Origin: Laccaria trichodermophora
Lineage: Eukaryota > Basidiomycota > Agaricomycetes > Agaricales > Hydnangiaceae
Assembly (NCBI GenBank): GCA_018417955.1
Contig: JACTVC010000002.1
Location: 2,480,001 to 2,544,000, forward strand
Direction: 5' to 3'
DNA length: 64,000 nt
Numbering within the stretch: position 1 is the first letter of the stretch; each line of letters starts with the position of its first letter. The notes beneath the pieces were generated by a model. It worked only from the letters and a program-made list of their open reading frames with translations. It had not been told where the DNA came from and ran no database searches. Shown here in pieces: positions 12,462-24,014 of the stretch. A program made the position numbers and the translations under genes.

Positions 12462-15400
12462 CTAAATGTGTTTCGGCGCTGTGCTGTGCAGTACGCTAGC
12501 ATTTTCTGCTCCAGCTCTTCGGCGGTTGACAGTGGCGGTTGCGGTGCTAGAAACACGTTCACGACGCGATTTATGTAAGATTTCCTCGGATAGCTTGTCG
12601 CTTGTGGTGCTTTGTTCGGGTGAGGAAGAATTTCTTCGCTCTTGCTCGAAACTGCCGTAACTATCGCGGGGACTAGCAGAGTACGCGCTCTGAAAATCAG
12701 TGTCGGAATCTTCTGCAGTTGCAGTGACGAATGGAGTAGGGGGAGGGGTAGAAAGAGTCGTGACGGAGGGGGGAACCTCAATAAGGGTGACGACGGGTTC
12801 GAAAGGTTCTGGAGAGTCTTGCTCGTCTGTGCTCATATCGACGAAAGAGCCACGAGTAGGAGTCTTGCTACCCTGTTCCGTTGACATACTTAACGTTGAC
12901 TTCGAATGTACTGGTGTTGACGTTGCGCCATCGTCGGTCCGGTTAGCAATACTTGTTTGGGTGGATGATGTGGTTCCGCTTCTGTTCCTCGCCCTTGAGG
13001 AATGTTTGGAGTGTATTCTTTTCCCCTTGGGTGGCCGTGAACGAATGGGAACGACGTCATCGTCGCCACTTTCTTGAGTGGAAGGGTGAGATTTCCACTT
13101 GGGGCGGCGATCAGTTGCAAGGGCAGTTTCAAGCTGGAAATGCTGAGGAGTTTGTCCATTTCACGGTATGAAAACTTACCTTTTGTTGAATTTCCAGCAC
13201 CTTTTGGGCAATTTTGTCGCTTTTTTGGCTAATTCCTTCATCGACGGCGTTCATACCATCCTGCGGGACGTCAAGCTCTGAAGCCGAGAAGCGTTTCTTC
13301 TTCGCAAGGGACGGTTCCTTCTCTTCTTCGGTGATGACCTTTTCTTGCTCGATAGTTTCAGGTTCGAGGGATTGTTCCTCCTCCTCACCGTAAGACTCTG
13401 CTAAAGTCGATTCCGTGCCAAATGAGCGCAGATGTCTTGTCTTCGTAGCATCGCTGGTGCGCCTTGATCGAGACGGAGCAGAAGCGTTTGACAAGCGACT
13501 GTGGGGCCGTGAGCTAGAATAATCTGAATCATCAATGTCAACAGCCATGGATGCCAGAGCCCGTTCGATCTGAGCCTCCACTTCTGCCACCATCTCTGCG
13601 CGTTCCTGCTCCATTTTTTCCATAGTGTCCTTCATCCTTTCTAACTCCAGCATGGCTTCTCTATGAGCACCCTCCGTGTCCTTGAGCTCTGTTATACTCG
13701 TGTCATCATTCAGAACGATATTTCAACCGCGAAAATACTGACGATTTTGAAGTTTAGATTTCTCAGCAGCGGTCAAGGTCACAAGGCCCGAGAGCCTCTT
13801 GGTCTCTCTTTGCTCCTTATTGATCTTGGCCCTAAGCTGGTTTGCTTCCACACTTAGCTTTTCCGCATACTGCTCGAAAGTAACAAACTTGTCTCGCCAC
13901 AGGTCCGACTCCGTCATCAGGAAATTGAGTCGGCGGGAAAGGCGTCCAATCTTTGTTTCGAGGTCATCTCGGGCGTCAACAAAGGCAGTAGCACGCTTGC
14001 GAATTGAAAGTTGGATTAGCTGCTCTGCAGCAGTCAACTGAGGCGCGCGTTTCGGAGATCCAAGCATACTGATCCGTTGCAAGAACGACGGTTTTTTGAA
14101 CTGGTGCCTTCTCAGCCTGAGCCAAACATCGGATGAGGAAAGACTCACTTTGTCTTGTAAGACAACGTCGAACGCTTGGATAATGCGAGTGGATTGCCAC
14201 CAGTCAGGTGGCTTGATCTGGTCCGCGACGGCAGCAGAAGACGCTCCTCGTTTTGCCTGTATTTTACACACGGGCCGGAACCTTCCAGCAGGAAAGGCCT
14301 CTTTGAATTCACTGCGGCTAATCAGCAACGGCATGGAAGCTACTGTCGCTAATTACCTTGGAACAGAGTGGTCGGGGTGATAGTGAGACTCAAATGCCGC
14401 AAGCAATCTCTGCCGATATTTGTCTCGTTGTTGCTTGCTTGAGACGGCTCCTACAGGTGGGGAGGGGCAGCTCCTGAAATCAAGGTCACCACAGGCGTTA
14501 GTCATGAGGCTCCCTCACTTACAGGTAGTTTATATCCCTTTCAGACTTGGTATTAGTATTACGAGGGGTGCCACGGTAGAAACCACGTACAAATCGCAGA
14601 CACAAACTTCAGGCGAGGGTCGAATGCTATACCTTGCTTCGGTGGATAATCCCATGATCCATGGACCAGGGTCGTCGATGTAAATCTTAGCGTCCCGGGA
14701 GTGGACAGCAGGCAATGCAATACCATTCCACCCGCGCAGTTCAACAAGATACTTGATCGTGGACACCGCAATCTATCAGAGACGTTTAGTCATCTGTGAA
14801 AGTCAAGGGAACATATGCGTACACCGAGCATCGTAGGGTATCTGGAGAAAAACAGGATTCGTCCGGTGGGCGCTAGTGCGATCTAAGAAAGGATTTTAGC
14901 AGCACGAAGTGGCTTGTAGGTGAGAAGAGGGACCTCGCATATCGTCAGGATATTGTCAATATTTAGACACTTGAAGAGCGGCCACATAGTGAAGTTGATA
15001 TCAACCAGACCTCGCCCAAAGTCCAGACCTCCAGGAAAACGCGTAATCACTTCCAGATTAGAATCAGTACCATCGTTCTTGGGACTGGCGTCAAGTTTGA
15101 TAAGGTCCCCAGCTCGAGGAGCAGGGTGGGCGAGAATCTTCGATATTTGAAGGGTGTGAGATTGAACGTCTTTAGAGAACCGTGCCCAAGAAAGGGTCAG
15201 ATAATCTCGCATAAGATCGTATACTGGGTGACGAGACACAAGGGCTAAAAAAAATTGTTGAGTATGTGACTGAAGATATAGTGGATAGCAGGTCTTACTT
15301 AGAGCGTATGGCAACCAGAAAACAGTGTCACCTGGTAGGAACAGAGTGCTCTCGCCAGGACCATGGCCAATGGTACTGGCTATTTCAAAATCGCTTTCGC

Positions 15401-16841
15401 TCATACCACCGTCTCCTTCGGTTTCGGCGTCTGTTTCTGCGTCGGCCCATGGTCCACGGGCACCCTTTTTTGCACTCCTTCTTGCCTGAGTGCTTGGATC
15501 CGGCCCATCGCTAGTGGATCCCGAAATGTCCGCACGAAGGTTCTTTAGGCGGGATGCAACAACGGATTGGGCCGACTCCTTACGGGAACGACCAGCCTCC
15601 AAAGTGCGGCGGATAGCATTGCTACGCTCCGTGTCTGCATGAGACCAGACAGTGAGGCAGACACCATGGTATGTTACGGTATTGCCAGGAACATTAATAG
15701 CACTGGCGTTGCTTCCAGTGACGGTGTTATTATTATTATTATGAGAGCCATGTCCAAGAAGGCTTGGGGGGCCCAAATAGGCTGACGAAGGACGAGCGAA
15801 TGGGTCGTCAGTGTATGGGTATGCAAAGGTCGCCGCAGACGACCTGTTATCAGTGTTGGTCAAGACGGAGGCACGGAGGAGATCCCCAGAAGGAGTAGGA
15901 GCCAAAGGGGTGCTCGGAGCAGGGAGGGTAAAGGTGAAGGTATGGATAGTTGAGGCAGGTTGAAGGGTTGATGCAATGACCTCGACTTCTCGGGTGAATG
16001 ACAGCTACAACGAAAGGATGAACGACGACCCTCAGTAAGACAAAAGAAAATTACAAACCTTCAGCGCTTTGGACAACATTTTTCCAACTTCCTGCTTGCT
16101 CAATGCACCCGCCCCCTTCATTATCTCCTCACTTTTCCCGCGTTTTTTCTTCCTCCCGCCTCCAGCACCTGGACTGACGGTACTCCCTAGAACTTCAGGC
16201 CTCCACCAGCGACTGACAGCGCCTTCACTGTGGTGGAGACCAAGAACTGAATCTGGGTCAGCGAGAGTCCAAGTATGGGGGGACTTGGGAAGTCCAGAGA
16301 CGACGTAGAGGGAAGTTAGGGGTAACGAAGGCACAAAAGACGCTATTGGCGGGACGTCGCGAACCGAACGAGTGGACACAATGGAATTGCGAGCGGATGC
16401 GGGTATAGGTTCCATGCTTCTGCGATGTTTTATACCAAGAATTCGAGAAGCTTTATCCGTGCGGACTTGAGAAGGAGCGTTGGGGCTTGAGCTGGCAGGA
16501 GTGGTAACAGTAATATAATCTAGTTCATCGGCCAATGCAGCACCTTGGTCCTGGGAAGGAGCGGGGCCGGAGGTGATGGTGGTGGTTGAAGTAGAAGGAT
16601 GATATGTAAGATTGTTAGAAATGTTGATGATGGGAGTAATGGTATTATGAGTGCCTGGGCTTGTTGGCCGCGCCGTATCCTTTTTTGGATCAGCCTTGGA
16701 GGTGATCTTCTGGGTGACTGGGCGAGTCTTCTTGTTGTCGAGGGACTGGTCTGAAAAACGAGACCGGAGTGCTACGTCAGTGGGTACGAGACTTGCCGAA
16801 ACCGCTGTGGCAGGGACGGCGGGCCTTCGCATGGAAGCCAT
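12462..16841 (-). CDS. DENN (AEX-3) domain protein with C-terminal coiled coil, probable Rab GEF
   Basis: DENN proteins usually act as nucleotide exchange factors for Rab GTPases in membrane traffic; the target here is unknown. The ATG at 16841 gives MASMRRPAVPATAVSASLV, followed by a low-complexity N-terminus and the uDENN-like stretch LYVVSGLPKSPHTWTLADPD. The central exon at about 14.88-15.9 kb contains FLPGDTVFWLPYALSK and HPVYDLMRDYLTLSWARFS, and ends FKCLNIDNILTICEVPL, the cDENN core. The next exon has STIKYLVELRGWNGIALPAV. After about 14.3 kb come a long heptad-rich region (QLSIRKRATAFVDARDDLE; MLELERMKDTMEKMEQERAE) and an acidic Ser-rich tail ending in stop at 12462-12464. At least seven exons are apparent. 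It is head to tail with the NIPA gene upstream and convergent with VPS13, 118 bp away. The family call is firm and the GEF role is family-based inference. Confidence 0.82.
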
Positions 16842-17456
16842 AGCACCGGCTTCAAGGTGAGTGATGGAAGTTACACAGGAAAATATTTTGAAAGAGAGTT
16901 GGGGGGTATCAAGAGAGTGAAGGATTAGAACAAGGAACGAAGAAGCGCCATTGCTGGACTGGGGAACTAAGAAATGGGCCAGGGGGACTAGGGGGGACTA
17001 TGTGGAATAAAGGGTATAGCTCAGGGCCCTGCTGTCGTGTTATATTCAGCCGTCGCTTATCCCGTCCTCCCTGTTGCAACTCACATCAATGTCATGGCGT
17101 TTCTCCAGGTTTCTCCTCGCTGCCCACAACGTCGCCAACGTTGACCCGTATGGTCTGCCGGTAGACATAAGACCTAGTTGTCGCGTCGCTGAAAGACGCG
17201 GTCACGTGTAGCGTAAAATTTAACTACGGTTAGCAACTACAATCATACAATTTGGCGCCAATTAGGAAGAATCGTCGACGTTGCTCATGTCCATTGCAAC
17301 GGAGTCCGACGGCAGCCAACAGCCCACACAAGGGCAATTTCAATTTCAGGAACTTGAGAAAGTTCCATCAGATATCCAATTTGAGCTCTATCAGAGCTCT
17401 ATTAAATCTTGTTGCTGTAGAAACGGATATCTTACGTAATCGCGGATGAAAAGTCC
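16842..17456. other. Intergenic: 5' region of the DENN gene and 3' flank of the NIPA gene
   Basis: There is no supportable coding frame in these 615 bp. A CACGTG site occurs at 17203-17208. The short open frames here lack coding character. It probably contains the DENN promoter and the downstream flank of the NIPA-type transporter gene. Confidence 0.5.
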
Positions 17457-19512
17457 TCAACCCCTTCCAGTGATTACCTTCTTTAACCACTTCCACCGAC
17501 TATTGTGACGCCTAATATCCATATTGTCGTGATGTTCTGAACGGCCTCCCACTTCTACAACTGCTTCCACAGGAGAATCTTCACTTTGATGCATCTCCAC
17601 CCTATCCCTTATATCGCCTTCGCTGACTGTTCTCCTTCTATCCCTTTCTTCAACTGCCATAGCCTCAACTACCTCATCCGCAAAACCCGTAGGCGCGCCC
17701 AAGCCTAGGCCGCTGATCCTCCGTCGTCGCTCGCGGGGCATGAGTGTAAATCCAGGACTAACGGGAGACAATCCAATTTGAAAACCAGTCCCCAGAGTCG
17801 AGACTGGGGGAGAGACAGGGCTGTTGGAATACATAACCGAATGAGAATGGGATGGAACGCGGGAATGTCTCGTTTGAGAAGAAGCATTTGTCGTTAACCT
17901 CCGCCGTTGTGGTAGAAATTGGTAAACGTGTGTTTCGCTGCTTGGGTCGGTAGGGGAATGCAATAATTGTTCCCTTCCAACATCAAGACCACTTCCTGCG
18001 GTCTCCGGAGAAAACGCCGTATTTAAAAGACGAGTTTCTCCCTCGGCTGATATGGGGGCAATTCTACCGCTGTACGAGGTTTCTGCCGTGGGGAAGTCCA
18101 GACTGAAATTTTCGTGTCCACCTTCGGTTTGGTAGGCTTCAGGTTCTTCGCTCGATCTCAAAAGTTCCTCTGTAAAATGGTCCTCTTCGCTCCATGCCCC
18201 AACATCTACCCCTCCACCACCGGAATGAATGCTAACGACCCACACCCCAGCGAGGAGGACTACAATGCCCAGCATCACCAGACCCAGATGTAAAGGCGGA
18301 ATGAGAGAAAATTGATCAAAGTAGATCAACCCGTTGACAATTGAGGAAAGGTTATAGAAGCAAAATGCAGCTGGGAAAGTTATCAGGTATCTTGTAGTGA
18401 GGGAGGGAAATGAAACATACATGGACAAACCAGCGTCGGATCAGCTAATGTCAAACCTTTGTGCAAATACCACAATTGTAGTAAAGCAAAGACCACAAGT
18501 CCAAGGACGAGAACCCATGCTTCCCATCGCCAGAACTGGTTGTGACCGCTGAGAGTCAGCAATAGAAGTTCCACTCCACTCTTCGCGAATAGCAAACACA
18601 TCCCAGAAAGGATACCAGAAAAAGATGCATACGAAATGGCTAAGAGCATGCGGGTTCGATGTATTGAACGAAGGACGTGGTCATTGTGAACTTTCTTTAA
18701 CGAAGAGGGGGAAGTGGTGCCGGCTTTCCGATCCAATAGTGGTGTCTGTTCAGATGGTATCGTAGAATTTGTTGAATCCAAAATGACTGAAGGAATGCTA
18801 CTTGGTGGTAAAAGAAGGTTGATATCGTCAGGATTTGATGTTGGTGGCAATGCGCATGGGCCAGTCTTTGCAATTTGACGTGAGAGAGAGAAGTCGATTA
18901 TATGTGTCTGTATAGCGATAAGTGTTTGGGTAGATACCAGACAACAGAAGAGGGCACGCACGAATGTAAGACATAAGAAGACGATGGTTCCCAGGGTCGA
19001 GAAATATGCAACAAAGGCGGGTCGTCTGAACAGCTCCAGCAGATCTTCGATGGACCTTGTCGGCTCAGGAACGATGCCAAATATGGCGATGAGGACAGCA
19101 CCGCCAGCAATAAGAATAGTTCCAAGGATCATCCAAGGTGAAAAAACGTCACCAAGGAACAGACGAGCGAAAAAGGCGTTCCATAATAAAGAAAGGGCGC
19201 CAAGGGGAGCTAAAATGACGACGGGAAGAGACGCTATTTGAGCGAGAGAACCAAATATATTAGAAGAGATGAAGATGGTAAAGCCAAGCAGCCATAATCT
19301 GTATGAAATAAATGAGAAGGAGGGATTTAAAGTGAGAAAGAAGAGACGAACGGCCTACGATGCTCGACGACTTGACGGTGTTCTGGAAGAAGCTGGTTTA
19401 GGACGTGACTCTTCCTCTGGATGGTGAGGCCAAGGGATTGAACGAAGGACGCAACGAGGCCGATGACGATGCCAAAGGGAATGGAGATGGCGGCAGAGGT
19501 CGAAGAGAGCAT
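17457..19512 (-). CDS. NIPA-type (DUF803) magnesium transporter-like membrane protein
   Basis: This is a multispanning protein of the Mg_trans_NIPA/DUF803 family within the DMT superfamily; animal members transport Mg2+. From the ATG at 19512 it reads MLSSTSAAISIPFGIVIGLV, then FVQSLGLTIQRKSHVLNQ, the family signature of helix 1 and the following loop. Later exons give LWLLGFTIFISSNIFGSLAQ, LPVVILAPLGALSLLWNAFF and LFLGDVFSPWMILGTILIAG, all typical NIPA helices. A loop of about 80 residues interrupts the membrane domain (18.66-18.9 kb), and the long Ser/Pro-rich cytosolic tail is also a fungal trait. An in-frame ATG at 19557 would add 15 residues; I prefer 19512 because family members begin close to helix 1. 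It diverges from HSP104 over 191 bp. Confidence 0.85.
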
Positions 19513-19592
19513 GGCACGTGATAAATACGTCGTGCAGCATGCCAACAATGATCTCATGCAAAGTCACCGGGCCGCTCGCCACTAAGTATCAT

Positions 19593-19607
19593 AGAACTTG
19601 CACGAAT
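19593..19607 (+). promoter_or_regulatory. Imperfect heat shock element upstream of HSP104
   Basis: Two GAA units at 19594-19596 and 19604-19606 lie exactly 10 bp apart. The middle unit is TGC where the alternating HSE pattern expects TTC. Another GAA in the same 10-bp phase is at 19634-19636. The position, 50-60 bp before the TATA box of HSP104, fits binding of Hsf1. This is inference from spacing only. Confidence 0.4.
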
Positions 19608-19654
19608 GTGCTCACAAGCACGGGTATGGTCTAGAATCGGCCAATCTCCATGCC

Positions 19655-19662
19655 TATATAAA
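19655..19662 (+). promoter_or_regulatory. TATA box of HSP104
   Basis: TATATAAA lies 42 bp before the HSP104 ATG at 19704. This leaves room for a transcription start near 19685-19695 and a very short leader. A strong consensus TATA is usual for heat-inducible genes. Confidence 0.6.
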
Positions 19663-19703
19663 TCTCGACCCTCGGCTCTCTATCTCTTCTCAATCCTTTG
19701 ACA

Positions 19704-22700
19704 ATGTCAAGCAATTTCGACTTTACAGACAAAACTCAACAAACACTTGCAGAAGCGATCCAACTAGCAAAGGACTATGCTAATGCACAAGGCTTGTCTT
19801 TTCATACCCGCTATCTTTGTGTGCGCTAACTCCTACTATCTAGTCCACCCTGCCCATCTAGCCTTCGTCCTCATCAATGAGGCATCAACTGAGCCTTCTG
19901 TTCAAGGAGGAGCACCTCCGTCCTCCAATGCTTCGCTCTTCTCTTCCGTCATATCTAGAGCAGGCGGCGACCCAGTAAGACCTTTTCTCTGTCTCTTTGT
20001 TCTACTTCAATTCATATCTCCAATTATACAGACAGCCGTCAAGCGATCCATTCAGAAGCTTATCGTTCGATTGCCTGCGCAAAGCCCACCTCCAGAGGAA
20101 ACCAACCTCAGCTCCGCGGCGCTGAAGGTTCTACGCGAAGCACAGAACCTCCAGAAAACTATGCACGACTCTTATATCGCGCAAGATCACCTTCTTCTAG
20201 CCCTTCTCAAGGACCCATCCATAGCTGGCGTTCTCAAAGAGAACAGCCTCAATGAAGCAACCCTCAAGACTGCCATAGAGCAAGCACGCGGGAACCGTAG
20301 AGTTGAATCAAAAACGGCAGAGCAAGGTTTCGACGCGCTTCAGAAGTACGCTATAGATCTCACAGCTCTCGCGGAGGAGGGGAAAATCGACCCTGTTATT
20401 GGGCGTGATAACGAGATTCGACGCGCAATCCGCATCTTATGCAGAAGGTACGTTAGCACATTTATTGGTTCTATCGTGATGTAATTCCCCACAGGACCAA
20501 GAACAATCCCGTCCTTATTGGCGAGCCTGGTGTTGGAAAAACGGCCATTGCTGAAGGCCTTGCACAGCGAATCGTCAAGCGCGACGTGCCTGCCAGCCTT
20601 ATCGCCCGCCTTTTCTCTCTCGATATGGGTGCACTCATGGCAGGCGCAAAATACAAAGGTGAATACGAGGAACGCATCAAGGCCGTTTTGAACGAGGTCG
20701 AGAAGGCTGCCGAAGATGGAGGTCCTGGCATCATTCTTTTCATAGATGAACTGCACCTTATAATGGCCGGACGAGGAGCAGAAGGTGGAGGCATGGATGC
20801 CGGTAATCTGTTCAAGCCATTGCTAGCCCGAGGCAAGCTTCGGTGCATCGGTGCAACAACACTATCAGAGTATCGGAAATACATCGAAACAGATCCTGCT
20901 CTTGAGCGACGTTTCGCTCAAGTCATCGTCAACGAACCTACCGTTCCGGAGACCATTAGCATTCTTCGAGGCATACGCGAAAAGTACGAGGTCCATCACG
21001 GTGTGCGCATTCATGACGGTGCTTTGATCGCCGCTGCGACTTTGGCGCATCGATATCTCACGTCGAGGAGGCTCCCTGATTCAGCAATCGATTTAGTCGA
21101 TGAGGCTTGCGCAAGGTAAATCATTTTCTGTTCGAGATTTGTTTCTGGCGTTGATTCTGTGTCCAGTGTACGTGTAACACGAGAAACGGAGCCGGAAGAA
21201 ATCGACAAACTCCAACGAAGGAAACTTGAACTAGAGGTTGAAATTCATGCTCTGGAGCGCGAGAAAGACGCAGCTAGCAAGGAGCGATTGCAACTAGCGC
21301 ATAAAGCGATATCCGAGGTCGAAGAACAGTTGCGACCCCTCAAGGCTGCGTATGATAACGAGAAAGAACGAGGCGATGAGATTACTGGCGTCAGGCGAAA
21401 AATCGACGAGCTTAAAGCAAAGGCAGAAGAAGCTGAGCGAAGGTGCGTGCTCTTTCCTCTCTCGGCAATATGAGCTCATCTTCTTTTCAGATATGACCTT
21501 ACGACTGCATCCGATCTTCGGTACTTTGCACTTCCAGATCTACAAACCCGCCTTGAGCAGCTCGAGGCAAAGAAGAAAGCTGAGGATGCCGCAGCGGGTA
21601 CCGACAACGATACCGTTACGGCAGAACAAATTGCAGAAATTGTAGCGAAATGGACCAATATCCCCGTCACACGCTTGGTTACGACAGAGAAGGAGAAGCT
21701 TTTGAAGCTTGAAAAAGTGATGTCGGAAAGCGTCGTTGGACAATATGACGCTGTGAAGGCGGTCGCGAATGCCATTAGGCTTTCAAGGAGCGGCCTCTCC
21801 AACCCTAATCGCCCTGTTGCTAGCTTCTTGATGGCGGGGCCATCGGGCACGGGCAAGACTCTGCTGGCGAAGACGGTAAGCGTTAAAAGATCAATATACA
21901 TGTCGTAATCTTTCTGATGTTTTCTCCAGCTTGCGACGGTCCTCTTTGATTCGCCTGACACCATGATACGCATTGACGCCTCAGAGTACTCGGAGAAGCA
22001 TTCCATTTCGCGGTTGATCGGCTCACCTCCTGGCTACGTTGGCTACGATGCAGGAGGTCAATTAACGGAATACATTCGTCGAAAGCCATACTCAATCATC
22101 CTCATTGACGAAATCGAGAAGGCTTGCCGGGAATTTGTCACTTTGTTCTTGCAGGTATTGGATGACGGCCGCCTGACAGATGGACAAGGCCGAGTAGTAG
22201 ACATGCGAAACACAGTCATCATCATGACTTCGAATTTGGGCGCCGCTTACCTCAACGACATGGGAGATGGTCCTGTCAGGCCCGAAACGCGAACCCTTGT
22301 TCTGGGGGCTATCCAGGCTCATTTCCCCCCAGAGTTCGTTAACCGGATTGATGACATCGTAATCTTCGTAAGTTCCTTTTGATTCCAAGTAGGTGGAGTT
22401 CTGACAGATGTTGTTAGCGATCACTTTCACGGAAGGACATTCTCAAGATTGTCGACATTCGCCTCAAAGAGGTTGAAGAACGCCTTACTGACAGGAAGAT
22501 CAAGCTCGACCTCGACTCTGAGAGCAAGAATTACCTCCTGTCTGTGGGGTATTCGACGGTCTATGGGGCGCGACCTCTCAATCGTGCAATCCAAAGCGAG
22601 TTGCTAAACCCCCTCTCTGTGATGATTTTATCGGGGCGGGTGCTGGATGGTGAGGTCGTCCGCGTTAGATTCGATGGACCACACAACCGCCTCCGCATCA

Positions 22701-22789
22701 TACCCAATCACGAAGGAGTTGCCTCAGATGAATGGATGGATGTGGATGCCAATGAAGATGATGATATTGAAATTGAGGAGATGGATTGA
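19704..22789 (+). CDS. HSP104: Hsp104/ClpB-type protein disaggregase
   Basis: Hsp104 is a hexameric AAA+ ATPase that pulls polypeptides out of aggregates together with Hsp70/Hsp40. The ATG at 19704 gives [20 protein letters not shown], the Clp N-domain. NBD1 has Walker [14 protein letters not shown], pore loop [11 protein letters not shown] and Walker [11 protein letters not shown] coiled-coil middle domain follows ([40 protein letters not shown]). NBD2 has Walker [14 protein letters not shown], pore loop [13 protein letters not shown], Walker [12 protein letters not shown] and sensor region [13 protein letters not shown]. The protein ends in an acidic tail [10 protein letters not shown]. About seven short introns are present. 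The acidic tail and the absence of a presequence fit the cytosolic/nuclear Hsp104 rather than mitochondrial Hsp78. A TATA box and HSE-like sites lie just upstream, so heat induction is likely. Confidence 0.95.
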
Positions 22790-22933
22790 GTTTGCACCAT
22801 TCAAATTGCATAATGTATCTACAAGAGCTGTCAATGTATCACTAGCATTCTATGAAAATTGCGGGAGCTGGAAACGGATGGAGGCGGAATGTGTTCTGAG
22901 GTGTGACCTGGGTGTGACCAAAAGAGCACCACT

Positions 22934-23601
22934 ATGCTTGGCCATCGCGTCCTCCCCCAGCTCAACCGCGCTATTAGAACTCTATCACGGTCCGCATCTG
23001 GAACAGCTCAGAGCGGGACGTCTTCAATCCCTCAAAAGGTTGAATCCTCCATTCCAACCACCCAACAAGCTCCAAACTATCCTTCAACATGGACCACCAG
23101 CCAACGTCCCCGTCCTGTCGGTGGTGAAGGTCCACGATTCGAGCAAACGGCGATGGACCTCCAGCCCAATCCTTTGAGCGCCATGGCCCTCATTGCAGAA
23201 GAGCCTGTGCGACTCGTCCATGGCCGGAAAGCAGTTTGCGATGGAGGTCCGTCGAAACCGGACTCCTCCTTCAAGCCTACCTTTTTCAACTAACTTTTCA
23301 AATTAGGAGGTGGTCCCTTGGGACATCCCAAAATTTATATCAACTTGGTATGTCGATCTTGTCGTGAGTTTGCTTTCGTCAGTAACTTACTCCTCCGTGA
23401 AAGGACCAACCGGGACCTCGAGCATGCGGGTATGCGTTAATCCCCGTTCCTCTTTGACAGCGCTGGTTGACTGACCCACGAACTTGACATTTTTCCCAGA
23501 TATTGGTATGTGTGAACATTCCGCAATAGACTCACTTTTGTTAAATTCGGTTTGGTTCTAGCGGCATCCGGTTTGAGCAAGATCCACATCATCATCATTG
23601 A
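22934..23601 (+). CDS. NDUFS6: NADH:ubiquinone oxidoreductase zinc subunit NDUFS6 (13 kDa, complex I)
   Basis: This is an accessory subunit of the mitochondrial complex I N-module that binds one zinc ion. The ATG at 22934 gives MLGHRVLPQLNRAIRTLSRS, a basic presequence without acidic residues. The zinc motif is assembled across exons: [20 protein letters not shown], then PGPRACGYCGIRFEQDP and a final His run. The ligands are one Cys, one His and the CGYC pair. The codons for GYC are split over a 6-nt exon at 23500-23505, flanked by introns 23430-23499 and 23506-23561; only this splicing restores the conserved frame. The stop is at 23599-23601. It lies 145 bp downstream of HSP104 on the same strand. 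Confidence 0.9.
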
Positions 23602-24014
23602 TAGTCATCCGTTCTACACATCACCCTCAAATAGGCTATGTACCAATGACAGCCAATGGATCAAATTCCCCGTAACTATTGAATCTGAATGTCCGCCTAT
23701 TGTCTTTGTCAATTGACGAGCATAAAAATACACATTGTCTACTACTATACCTAGCTTCCGGCTGAGAATAGTGCAACTAGAGAAAAGTGAGTACGATATG
23801 AGAACCGGGGTACCAACAAATTACTGAGAAATGCGAAATCAGGGGGTTAGAGCCGATGGTTCGTTAGATGTATGCCGTGGGATACAACCTCCTGGGTGGG
23901 ATGACAAATGAGTGATTGCAGTGGGAGAGAGAGAGAGTTAACGACTGTGGAAAGACCGAAGACAAGAAACCGAATGATAAGCCAAAGAATGTGGTGGTGG
24001 TGAAGTCTATGAAA
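23602..24014. other. Intergenic 3' region between NDUFS6 and the kinase gene (convergent)
   Basis: These 413 bp hold two facing 3' flanks. A short GA microsatellite occurs at about 23922-23937. No coding frame or RNA gene is recognised. Confidence 0.5.

Noticed and set aside
12389..12781. Second minus-strand frame over the tail of the DENN gene
   Set aside because: The frame starting MSTEQGSKTPTRG carries the DENN tail and joins the upstream exons; this one is a shadow with low-complexity content.
19513..19557. Upstream ATG at 19557 as the start of the NIPA-type transporter
   Set aside because: It is in frame and possible, but adds residues unlike family starts and would leave almost no leader next to the HSP104 promoter.
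22647..23177. 176-codon plus-strand frame spanning the end of HSP104 and the start of NDUFS6
   Set aside because: It overlaps two well-supported genes in another frame and has no recognisable features.
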